Positions 41,473-49,081 of a stretch of DNA of 64,000 nucleotides are shown here, one piece after another. The stretch spans positions 2,873,001-2,937,000 of the forward strand of contig NZ_JAGGML010000001.1 of assembly GCF_017875275.1 (NCBI RefSeq), read 5' to 3'. The notes under the pieces were generated by a model that was not told where the DNA came from, searched no databases, and saw nothing but the letters and a program-made list of their open reading frames with translations. A program made the translations under genes and the position numbers. Position 1 is the stretch's first letter; the number at the start of each line of letters is the position of its first letter. Origin of the DNA: Xanthobacter flavus. GTDB taxonomy: Bacteria > Pseudomonadota > Alphaproteobacteria > Rhizobiales > Xanthobacteraceae.

Positions 41473-42221
41473 CAGGTCTTCAGCCGGTCGAATGTCCGGC
41501 CCATCTCCGCGCGGCTCACATGGGAAATGATGGCGGGGTCGAGCACGTCCGCGCCAGCGCGGAAGGCGCCTTCGGCGTCGGGGTGGGCGAGCGCGATGCG
41601 GAGCGCGCCAAGGAGGTCATAGAGCGCCCAAGGCTTGCCGGCATCGCGCAGGGCCGATTGCAGCGCCCCCTGCACCAGCGCGCGCACCGTGCGGTGGGAT
41701 TCGGAGACCGGCACCTCGTCCGCCTCCCCCTCCAGCGCGGCGATGCAGGCCGCCGCATCGAACGAGACGTGGCCGCGACAGGCGAGCGGCCGCACCGGGT
41801 AGATCACGCAGATGCCCTCGGCGAGGAAGGGGCATTCGGCCCCCAGCGCCATGGTGCCGGAGGTGGCGGGGTTCGCCCCCTGCGCGGCGGCGAGGCGGGC
41901 GGGAAGATCGATGCCCACCTTGCGGAAGCCCTCGGCCATGGCGCGGACATAGCGCGCCACCATCAGCACTTCGGGCATGGTCGCCGCCACCTGGATGCGG
42001 CAGCAGGTGCCGCAGCCCTTGTGGCAGGCGAGCGGCGGCAGATCCTTCGTCTGCTCGGTGACATTGTGCGCGTAGCTGGAGAAGGCCTGCATCCAGAGGC
42101 GGTCGACGATCTCGGCCGAGCCGCCATGGGCCTGAAGCGTCGCGCCGAAGGCGGCGTGCTGGGCGCGGAAGAAGGCGGCGGGGCCGTCGGCTGCGGTCTC
42201 CGGCTCAGAAGCGATCGCCAC
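41472..42221 (-). CDS. YkgJ-family cysteine-cluster protein
   Basis: A 249-aa protein with the family metal-binding signature CHKGCGTCCRI (about 64-74) and a second cluster, AECPFLAEGICVIYPVRPLACRGH (about 129-152), suggesting a zinc or Fe-S site. Function of the family is unproven. The start is GTG 42221 because GGAGG lies exactly 6 bases upstream; the frame runs 29 codons further, without homology. It is convergent with gpsA and transcribed away from the ABM gene region. Confidence 0.82.
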   Translation of the reverse strand: MAIASEPETAADGPAAFFRAQHAAFGATLQAHGGSAEIVDRLWMQAFSSYAHNVTEQTKDLPPLACHKGCGTCCRIQVAATMPEVLMVARYVRAMAEGFRKVGIDLPARLAAAQGANPATSGTMALGAECPFLAEGICVIYPVRPLACRGHVSFDAAACIAALEGEADEVPVSESHRTVRALVQGALQSALRDAGKPWALYDLLGALRIALAHPDAEGAFRAGADVLDPAIISHVSRAEMGRTFDRLKT

Positions 42222-42405
42222 GGCAAGCCTCCAAAAATGCATCGCGCCCCAAACGGGCGAACCGGAACGCTGGCCAAAAGCCGGAGCCGGAGCATTGAGA
42301 TGGAACAAGCTATGTACAATCGGGAATAGCCGAAAAGTCCGGGAAACCGCGTAGAGCGCCCGCCCCCCGTTCGGAGAGGGCGGGCGGGGCGTCAGAAGCA
42401 GGCGA

Positions 42406-42705
42406 TCAGAAGTAGGTCGCCACGCCGGTGGTGTGCTCCACCGACGGCGGGCTGGCGAAATAGGGGCTGACGAGACGGCGCCATTCCTGGAACTCGGGCG
42501 AGTTGCGGAAATGGACCATGTGATCCTCGACGCTCTCCCAGGTGACCAGCAGGGTATAGCGCGTGGGGGTCTCCACGCCGCGCGCCAGCGACATGCCGAT
42601 GCAGCCGCGCGATTTCTGGAAGTGGGGCGCCGCCTCCCTCACCGCCGCCTCGAAGGCCGCCTCGGAGCCTTCCTTGATGTCGAGCGTGGCAACCTCATAG
42701 ACCAT
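42406..42705 (-). CDS. ABM-domain (antibiotic biosynthesis monooxygenase-like) small protein
   Basis: A 99-aa ferredoxin-like dimeric alpha/beta-barrel protein. Typical features are the VYEVATLDIKEG opening strand, GCIGMSLARGVETPTRYTLL, the WESVEDHMVHF helix and a C-terminal strand. The family includes quinol monooxygenases and heme-handling enzymes; no heme ligand pattern is obvious here, so the substrate is unknown. Confidence 0.82.
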   Translation of the reverse strand: MVYEVATLDIKEGSEAAFEAAVREAAPHFQKSRGCIGMSLARGVETPTRYTLLVTWESVEDHMVHFRNSPEFQEWRRLVSPYFASPPSVEHTTGVATYF

Positions 42706-42856
42706 GTGCGCTTCCTTGATGAGATGCGGCGACCGTCCGCGCCGTCGGCGGCGGAGATTAAGGCCTCGCGCGTCTCAGGCAAGTGACAAGAAACCTTGCC
42801 AAGACAGGCGGGACACGGCACATCCGGACCCATCGATTGCGAGCGCGAGCATTGCC

Positions 42857-43276
42857 ATGGCCCACTGGCTCTACAAGTCCGAACCCTTCAAATGGTCCTG
42901 GGAGATGCAGGTGAAGGCCGGCGCCAAGGGCACCCATTGGGACGGGGTGCGCAACCACCTCGCCAAGCAGCAGCTGCTCGCCATGAAGATCGGCGACACC
43001 GGCTTCTTCTACCATTCCAACGAGGGCAAGGAGATCGTCGGCATCGTCGAGGTCATCAAGGAGGCCTACCCCGACCCCTCCGACCCCACCGGCAAGTTCG
43101 TGATGGTGGACATCAAGGCGGTGAAGCCGCTGAAGACCCCCGTCACCCTCGCCGCCGTGAAGGCCGAGCCGCGGCTCTCCGAAATGGCGCTGATGAAGTT
43201 CTCCCGCCTCTCGGTGCAGCCGGTGACGAACGAGGAATGGGCCCTCGTCTGCGCCATGGGCGGCGTGAAGGGGTGA
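42857..43276 (+). CDS. EVE-domain protein
   Basis: A 139-aa protein consisting of one EVE (PUA-like) domain: MAHWLYKSEP at the start, WDGVRNHLAKQQL with the nucleotide-pocket residues, GDTGFFYHSN and EWALVCAMGG. EVE domains read modified or unusual bases in DNA or RNA; housekeeping members such as this (Atu2648/YTH-like) have no defined target. ATG 42857 fits the family start. It overlaps the following methyltransferase gene by 4 bases. Confidence 0.9.
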   Translation: MAHWLYKSEPFKWSWEMQVKAGAKGTHWDGVRNHLAKQQLLAMKIGDTGFFYHSNEGKEIVGIVEVIKEAYPDPSDPTGKFVMVDIKAVKPLKTPVTLAAVKAEPRLSEMALMKFSRLSVQPVTNEEWALVCAMGGVKG

Positions 43277-43926
43277 GCCGCCCCATCACCGACCCGGCCG
43301 CCTTCATCCGCGCCGAGACGCGCCTGCGGCCGGTGCCACTGGTGCCGGAAATCTCGCTCCATGTGGCCGACGAGGCGGTGCCCATCTGGCATCGCACGGA
43401 GGAGGAACTGGGCGAGCTCGGCCTGCCGCCGCCCTTCTGGGCCTTCGCCTGGGCCGGCGGGCAGGCGCTGGCCCGGCATGTGCTGGACCATCCGGAGACG
43501 GTTCGTGGCCGGCGCGTGCTGGATTTCGCGTCCGGCTCCGGGCTGGTGGGCATCGCCGCCATGAAGGCGGGGGCGTCATCCGTCTCCTGCGCCGACATCG
43601 ACCCGTTCGCGGTGGCCGCCATCGCCCTCAACGGGGAAGCCAACGGCGTCGTGCTCACGCCGGTGCAGGACGATCTCATCGGCCGGGACGACGGCTGGGA
43701 CACGGTGCTCGCCGGCGACATCGCCTATGAGCGCGACCTTGCGGAAAAAGTCTTCGCCTGGCTCCTCGCCCTCGCCGGGCGCGGCGCCACGGTGCTCATC
43801 GGCGACCCCGGCCGCACCTATCTGCCCAAGGACCGGCTGGAAAAGCTCGCCGAATATTCCGTCCCGGTGACGCGGGAGCTGGAGGACATGGAAATCAAGC
43901 GCACGGCGGTGTGGCGGCCGGCGTGA
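43273..43926 (+). CDS. Class I SAM-dependent methyltransferase (ETFB lysine methyltransferase-like)
   Basis: A 217-aa Rossmann methyltransferase with motif I VLDFASGSGLVGIAA (about 78-92) and the acidic ribose-binding CADIDPFA. It carries PFWAFAWAGGQALARHVLD ahead of motif I, a block typical of the ETFB-lysine and L11-type protein methyltransferases. GTG start within the EVE stop (GTGA overlap), so the two are translationally coupled. Target protein not deducible; ETF beta subunit is the best guess. Confidence 0.8.
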   Translation: MSRPITDPAAFIRAETRLRPVPLVPEISLHVADEAVPIWHRTEEELGELGLPPPFWAFAWAGGQALARHVLDHPETVRGRRVLDFASGSGLVGIAAMKAGASSVSCADIDPFAVAAIALNGEANGVVLTPVQDDLIGRDDGWDTVLAGDIAYERDLAEKVFAWLLALAGRGATVLIGDPGRTYLPKDRLEKLAEYSVPVTRELEDMEIKRTAVWRPA

Positions 43927-43932
43927 GGATCC

Positions 43933-44448
43933 TCACGCCTTGCCCGCCCTCAGCAGCGCGAGAAGCCCCGTCAGCAGGTCCACCGGCGTCGGCGGGCAGC
44001 CGGGGATTTTCAAATCCACCGGAATGACGGCGGCGGCGCCGTCGGTCACCGCATAGCTGCCGGCGAAGAGGCCGCCGTTGATGGCGCAGTCGCCGGCCGC
44101 CACCACCCATTTCGGTGATGGCGTCGCGTCATAGGTGCGCTTCAGCGCCTCGGCCATGTTCTTCGCCACCGGGCCGGTCACCAGCAGCACGTCCGCATGG
44201 CGGGGCGAGGCGACGAAGCGGATGCCGAAGCGGTCGAGATCGTAGAAGGCATTGCCCAGCGCGTGGATTTCCAGCTCGCAGCCGTTGCACGAGCCCGCAT
44301 CCACCTCGCGGATGGACAGGCTGCGGCCCAGCCGGGCGCGGGCAGCGGCGTCCAGCTCGCGCGCCAGCGCTTCCACCGCCGCGTCATCGGGGCCTTTTTC
44401 GGTGAGCGGGGCCTTGAGCAGGCCCTGGAGCAGGAGCTTGCGCATCAT
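43933..44448 (-). CDS. HyfI/HycG/NuoB-like small subunit of an Ehr-type complex
   Basis: A 171-aa iron-sulfur subunit. Four cysteines match the N2-type proximal [4Fe-4S] cluster: C54 and C57 in SCNGCELE, C121 in GDCAINGG and C151 in PGCPPTP. It is related to NuoB and to the small subunits of group 4 hydrogenases. Last gene of the operon, 6 bases after the large-subunit gene. In complex I and hydrogenases this subunit passes electrons between the soluble arm and the large-subunit site. Confidence 0.9.
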   Translation of the reverse strand: MMRKLLLQGLLKAPLTEKGPDDAAVEALARELDAAARARLGRSLSIREVDAGSCNGCELEIHALGNAFYDLDRFGIRFVASPRHADVLLVTGPVAKNMAEALKRTYDATPSPKWVVAAGDCAINGGLFAGSYAVTDGAAAVIPVDLKIPGCPPTPVDLLTGLLALLRAGKA

Positions 44449-44454
44449 CGGCCC

Positions 44455-45957
44455 CTATAAGTCCACGCCCGAATAGGAGCAGTTGAAGGATTTGTTGCAG
44501 AGGGGGAAGTCGGCGACGATGTTGCCCTCGATGGCGGTTTCCAGCAGCGGCCACTGGAACCAGGAGGGATCGCGCAGGTGCGCCCGTCGCACGCGCCCGT
44601 CGGCCGCCAGCGCCACGAAGGCGAAGACATCGCCGCGGAAGCTCTCCACCAGCGCCACCCCCTCGCCGCCGCCGGCCGGCACGGGCACGAGGATGTCGCC
44701 TTTGGGCAGCGTGTCGAGGAGGCGGATGATGAGGCCGAGGCTCTCCTCCACCTCGCGGATGCGCACCCACACGCGGGCGTTCACGTCGCCATCCGTGCGC
44801 ACCGGCACCTCGAAGGGCAGGCGGTCGTAGGGCGGATAGGGCAAGGCGCGGCGGGCATCGAAGGGCCGGCCGGAGGCGCGGCCGACGAAGCCGCCGGCCC
44901 CGAACTGGCGCACGTATTCAGGCTTGGTGAAGCCGGTGCCCACCGTGCGGTCCTGCAGCGAGGCGGTCTCGTCATAGAGGCGGACGAGGGCGGGGAAGGC
45001 GCGGCGCACCTCGGCCACCATGGCCTTCACGCCGGTGATGGCCTCCGCCGTTATGTCCTGCGCCACGCCGCCGGGCACCACGCGGTCCATCATCAGCCGG
45101 TGGCCGAAGGCGCGGGCGGAGGCGCGCAGCACGCGCTCGCGCAGCACGCCGCAATGGGCGAGCATGAGCGCGAAGGCGGCATCGTTGCAGATGGCGCCGA
45201 TGTCGCCGAGATGGTTGGCGAGGCGCTCCAGCTCCGCCATCAGCCCGCGCAAGGCATGGGCGCGCTCCGGGATGGCGACGCCGCGCGCGGCTTCCACGGC
45301 GCGGCAGAAGGCGAGCGCATAGGCTACGGTGGCGTCGCCGGAATGGCGCCCGGCGATGCGGGCGGCCTCCTCCGGCGTGCGGCCGGCCATCAGGCCTTCC
45401 GTGCCCTTGTGGACATAGCCGAGACGCTCCTCCAGCCGCACCACCGTCTCGCCATAGGCGGAGAAGCGGAAATGGCCGGGCTCGATGATGCCGGCATGGA
45501 CGGGGCCGACGGGGATCTGGTGAACGCCCTCGCCTTCTACCGGCAGCACCGTATAGGCCGCGCCCGCGCCCGCATCGGGACTGGCGGCGCCGAGCGGCGC
45601 ACGCACGCCCCAGCGGGCGTGGTCGAGCCACGGGCGATCATCCGGCGCGCCCACGGGCGTCAGGCCGAAGAGATCGCGGATGGTCCGCTCCAGCCGTGCG
45701 GCGGGCGGGTGGTGGCGGGCGACGGAGGGAAAAGCCCCGGCGGGGCAGGGGAGGCTCGCGAGGGCGAGGCGGCCGGTCGCCTCGTCCAGCAGCGCCATGT
45801 GGACGGTGGCGCTGTCGCCGAACAGAGCGGAGAGGGTGAGCCGGCCGGCGGCCAGTTCCGCGCAGAGGGCGGACCATTCTGCCTCGTTCACGCTCACGCG
45901 CGGCCAAGGGCGGCAGGCGGAGCCGTTGCGGGCGAAGAGATCGGAGAGGTTGACCAT
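44455..45957 (-). CDS. HyfG/HycE/NuoCD-like large subunit lacking the [NiFe] cysteines
   Basis: A 500-aa fusion: a NuoC-like domain (about 1-125, with RTIRDLFGL) and a NuoD/hydrogenase-large-like domain. IPVGPVHAGIIEPGHFRF and GYVHKGTEGL are conserved. Where hydrogenases have RxCGxC, this protein has ARIAGRHSG (about 196-206). Where they have DPCxxC at the C-terminus, it has PLCNKSFNCSYSG. The four Ni ligands are therefore absent, so it is not a hydrogenase. This defines energy-converting hydrogenase-related (Ehr) complexes. The actual substrate is unknown. Confidence 0.9.
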   Translation of the reverse strand: MVNLSDLFARNGSACRPWPRVSVNEAEWSALCAELAAGRLTLSALFGDSATVHMALLDEATGRLALASLPCPAGAFPSVARHHPPAARLERTIRDLFGLTPVGAPDDRPWLDHARWGVRAPLGAASPDAGAGAAYTVLPVEGEGVHQIPVGPVHAGIIEPGHFRFSAYGETVVRLEERLGYVHKGTEGLMAGRTPEEAARIAGRHSGDATVAYALAFCRAVEAARGVAIPERAHALRGLMAELERLANHLGDIGAICNDAAFALMLAHCGVLRERVLRASARAFGHRLMMDRVVPGGVAQDITAEAITGVKAMVAEVRRAFPALVRLYDETASLQDRTVGTGFTKPEYVRQFGAGGFVGRASGRPFDARRALPYPPYDRLPFEVPVRTDGDVNARVWVRIREVEESLGLIIRLLDTLPKGDILVPVPAGGGEGVALVESFRGDVFAFVALAADGRVRRAHLRDPSWFQWPLLETAIEGNIVADFPLCNKSFNCSYSGVDL

Positions 45958-45966
45958 GCCGCCCTC

Positions 45967-47412
45967 CTAGCCCAGCACCGCGGCCACGTGGCGGAACCAC
46001 GCGACCAGCTCCGGCGGCAGGTAGAGCCCGGCGGCGAAGACCAGAGCGAGGTGCACGCCCATGGGCACATAGCTCGCCTTCACCGGATCGGTGCCCGGGC
46101 TCGGCTCGCCGAAGGCGATGCCGGAAAGCTTCACCATCAGCGCCCCGAAAGCAGTCAGCAGCCCGAGGACGAGGATCAGCGCCAGCCACGGCCGGGCGGC
46201 AAACGCGCTCGTCACCACCAGAAACTCGCTCATGAACACCCCGGACGGCGGCAGGCCGGCGATGGCGACGACGCCGGCGACGAGGCTCCAGCCCAGCAGC
46301 GGGTGGGAGGTGGTGAGACCCCGGATCTTCGCCAGCTCTTGCGTGCCCTTCACCTGACAGGCGTGGCCTACGGCGAAGAAGATGGCGGATTTCGTGAGGC
46401 TGTGCATGGTCATGTGCAGCAGCCCGGCGAAATTCGCCAGCGGCCCGCCGAGCCCGAAGGCGAAGGCGATGATGCCCATGTGCTCGATGGAGGAATAGGC
46501 GAACAGGCGTTTGATGTCGCGCCGCCGGTACAGCATGAAGCCGGCGAGCAGCAGGGAGCCGAGGCCCATGGCCATCATCAGCGGCCCCGGCGCCAGCGTG
46601 CCGGGATGGGCGGCGAGCAGCGACTTGAAGCGCAGCACCGCGAACAGCGCCACGTTGAGCAGCAGGCCCGACAGCACCGCCGAGATGGGGGTGGGGCCTT
46701 CGGAATGCGCATCCGGCAGCCAGGCATGGAGCGGCGCGAGGCCCACCTTGGTGCCGTAGCCGAGCAGCAGGAAGACGAAGGCGACATTGAGCAGCGCGGG
46801 GTCGAAATCCCGCGCCCGCTTCATCAGCACGCTCCAGATCATGCCGCCCGCGCCTTCGCCCACGACGGGCTGCGCCACCATGTAGACGAGGATGGTGCCG
46901 AACAACGCGAGCGCGATGCCCACCGAGCCGAGCATGAAATATTTCCACGCCGCCTCGATGGCGGCCTCGGTGCGGTAGAGGCCGACCATGAGCACGGTGG
47001 TGAGCGTCGCCACTTCGATGGCCACCCACATGACGCCGAGATTGTTGGACAAGAGCGCCAGCGTCATGGCGCCGAGCAGCACCTGATACATGGCGTGGTA
47101 GAAGCGCAAATTGAGCGGCGTGAGCCGCCCCGTCTCCAGCTCATGGGCGATGTAGCCGGCGGAAAACCACGCGGTGGTGAAGGCGACGAAGGTGTTCAAC
47201 ACCACGAAGACGATATTGAGATCGTCCACGATGAGGAACGGCCCGGCGATCCGCGGCGCGCCGAGCAGCAGCAGCGCCAGCGCGAAGGTGAGGCCGCAGG
47301 CCGCCACATTGAGGAGCGCGCCCACGCGATAGGAAGGCACCAGCGCCAGCAGCACCGCGCTCATGGCGGGTACCGCGACGAGGAGGGGGGCGGGGTCTGA
47401 GAGGAGGCTCAT
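45967..47412 (-). CDS. HyfF-like antiporter-type membrane subunit (NuoL/M/N family)
   Basis: A 481-aa polytopic protein with about 14 membrane helices. The family charge pattern is present: Glu in MWVAIEVATL, Lys in GYGTKVGLAPLHAWLPDAHS (the TM7-8 signature), and Lys/His residues further on (TMHSLTKSAIFF). These form the proton-translocation path of complex-I-like pumps. Overlaps the HyfE-like gene by 3 bases and lies 9 bases from the large-subunit gene. Confidence 0.9.
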   Translation of the reverse strand: MSLLSDPAPLLVAVPAMSAVLLALVPSYRVGALLNVAACGLTFALALLLLGAPRIAGPFLIVDDLNIVFVVLNTFVAFTTAWFSAGYIAHELETGRLTPLNLRFYHAMYQVLLGAMTLALLSNNLGVMWVAIEVATLTTVLMVGLYRTEAAIEAAWKYFMLGSVGIALALFGTILVYMVAQPVVGEGAGGMIWSVLMKRARDFDPALLNVAFVFLLLGYGTKVGLAPLHAWLPDAHSEGPTPISAVLSGLLLNVALFAVLRFKSLLAAHPGTLAPGPLMMAMGLGSLLLAGFMLYRRRDIKRLFAYSSIEHMGIIAFAFGLGGPLANFAGLLHMTMHSLTKSAIFFAVGHACQVKGTQELAKIRGLTTSHPLLGWSLVAGVVAIAGLPPSGVFMSEFLVVTSAFAARPWLALILVLGLLTAFGALMVKLSGIAFGEPSPGTDPVKASYVPMGVHLALVFAAGLYLPPELVAWFRHVAAVLG

Positions 47413-48134
47413 GCGCGCCCTCCCCGGAAGCGGTCGAGGGCATCCACGTCCACGGTGTCGAACCGCTCGCGGATGCGGAACAGGAAGATGCCGATGACGA
47501 TGAGCGCGATGAGCACCGAGAAGGCGACGGAAATCTCCACCACCAACGGCATCCCCTTGGCGCCGGTGGCGGCAAGGATGAGCCCGTTCTCCAGCGACAT
47601 GAAGCCGATGACCTGACTGACGGCGTTGCGCCGCGTCACCATCATCAGGAGGCCGAGCAGCACCACGGACAAAGCGAAGGCGAGGTCTTCCCGCGCCAGC
47701 GCATCCGCCGCGCCGCCCACGTCGGCGGTGGCCTTCAGCATGACCACGAGGGAGAGTGCCACAAGGGCGATGCCGGCGAGCATGGTGGGGCCGATGGAAA
47801 CCACCGTCTCCACCTGCCGGTGGATGCCGAGGCGCTTGACCATGCGCGCCAGCGCCAGCGGGATCACCATCGCCTTGAACACGAGGGCGATGGCGGCGGT
47901 GACATAAAGGTGCGGCGCATCCTGCGCCAGCGCCTGCCAGCCCACGGAGAGGGCGAGCACCACCGCCTGCAGGGCGAACACTTTCAGGAGGGCATAGAGC
48001 CGATCCTGATAGAGCATCAGGAAGCTGATGAGCACCAGCGCGCCGGCGAACAGGTGCGCCACGTCGAACACGAGGCTTGCGGACAAAGCGGCGTCGAGGG
48101 CCGAGCCGTGCGGGAGGGCGAGCGCGCGGTCCAT
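47409..48134 (-). CDS. HyfE-like membrane subunit
   Basis: A 241-aa protein with about seven membrane helices. The C-terminal half (MSLENGLILAATGAKGMPL) resembles NuoK, containing its membrane Glu. The hydrogenase-4 HyfE family matches in length and order. ATG 48134 overlaps the preceding stop by one base. The longer frame upstream is inside the HyfC-like gene. Confidence 0.88.
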   Translation of the reverse strand: MDRALALPHGSALDAALSASLVFDVAHLFAGALVLISFLMLYQDRLYALLKVFALQAVVLALSVGWQALAQDAPHLYVTAAIALVFKAMVIPLALARMVKRLGIHRQVETVVSIGPTMLAGIALVALSLVVMLKATADVGGAADALAREDLAFALSVVLLGLLMMVTRRNAVSQVIGFMSLENGLILAATGAKGMPLVVEISVAFSVLIALIVIGIFLFRIRERFDTVDVDALDRFRGGRA

Positions 48135-49081
48135 CAGAGCATCCTCGACACGAACAGGAGCAGCGTGCCGAGCAGCCCCAGCATCAAAGCGGCGCCGAGG
48201 AAGTCCGGCACGCGGAACACCCGCATTTTCGCGATGGATGTCTCGAACATGGCGAGCAGCACCGCCCCCGCCGCGAGCTTCGCGCCATAGCTCGCCATGC
48301 CGAGCACCAGCGCGCCCGCCCCGGCCCCGGCCGGCGCCAGCCCCCACGGCACGAACACGCAGGCGACGAGGGAGAGGAAGAGGAGCAGCTTCAGCTGCGC
48401 GGCCAGCTCGATGAGCGCGAGGTGGCGGCCGGAATATTCCAGCACCATGGCCTCATGGACCATGGTCAGCTCCAGATGGGTGGCGGGATTGTCCACCGGG
48501 ATGCGCCCGTTCTCCGCCACCGCGACGATGGCGAGCGCCACCAGCGCCAGCGCCAGCGACACGCGCAGGCCGACGCCGGCCACCATCACCGAGGCGATGG
48601 TGGAGAGCTGGGTGGACTGGGCGACGAGGGCGAGGGAGAAGACGATCATGATCATCGCCGGCTCGGCGAGGGAGGAGATCATCACCTCCCGGCTCGATCC
48701 GATGCCGCCGAAGCTGGTGCCCACGTCCATGCCCGCCAGCGCGAGGAAGAAGCGGGCCGAGCCGAGCAGGGCGGTGATGACGATGAGGTCCGCCGACCAG
48801 GAGAAGATGAGCCCGGTGCCGAAGGTGGGCACCAGCGCCGCCGCCACCCACGTCGCCGCGAAGAGGAGGTAGGGCACGGCGCGGAACAGCCAGGAGGCGT
48901 TGTGGGCCAGCACCGCCTCCTTGTTCAGGAGCCGCGCGAGGTCGCGGTAGGGCTGGAACACGCAGGCGCCGCGCCGCCGCGTGAGGCGCGCCTTCACCTT
49001 GCGCACGAGGCCGGTGAGCAGCGGCGCCAGCGCCAGCACCAGCAGCATCTGGGTGCCCTGCACCAGAAGGTTGGCCATCAT
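48134..49081 (-). CDS. HyfC/HycD/NuoH-like membrane anchor subunit
   Basis: A 315-aa polytopic protein of the NuoH family. The conserved cytoplasmic loop AENGRIPVDNPATHLELTMV, followed by HEAMVLEYSGRHLALIELA, carries the acidic residues that couple redox chemistry to proton movement. ATG 49081 overlaps the HyfB-like stop (ATGA); ATG 49078 directly follows and is an alternative. The frame extends to 49405 inside the upstream gene. Confidence 0.9.
   Translation of the reverse strand: MMANLLVQGTQMLLVLALAPLLTGLVRKVKARLTRRRGACVFQPYRDLARLLNKEAVLAHNASWLFRAVPYLLFAATWVAAALVPTFGTGLIFSWSADLIVITALLGSARFFLALAGMDVGTSFGGIGSSREVMISSLAEPAMIMIVFSLALVAQSTQLSTIASVMVAGVGLRVSLALALVALAIVAVAENGRIPVDNPATHLELTMVHEAMVLEYSGRHLALIELAAQLKLLLFLSLVACVFVPWGLAPAGAGAGALVLGMASYGAKLAAGAVLLAMFETSIAKMRVFRVPDFLGAALMLGLLGTLLLFVSRML

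Noticed and set aside
44578..47400. A 940-codon plus-strand ORF
   Set aside because: It is antisense to the Ehr-like large and HyfF-like subunits and has shadow-like composition.
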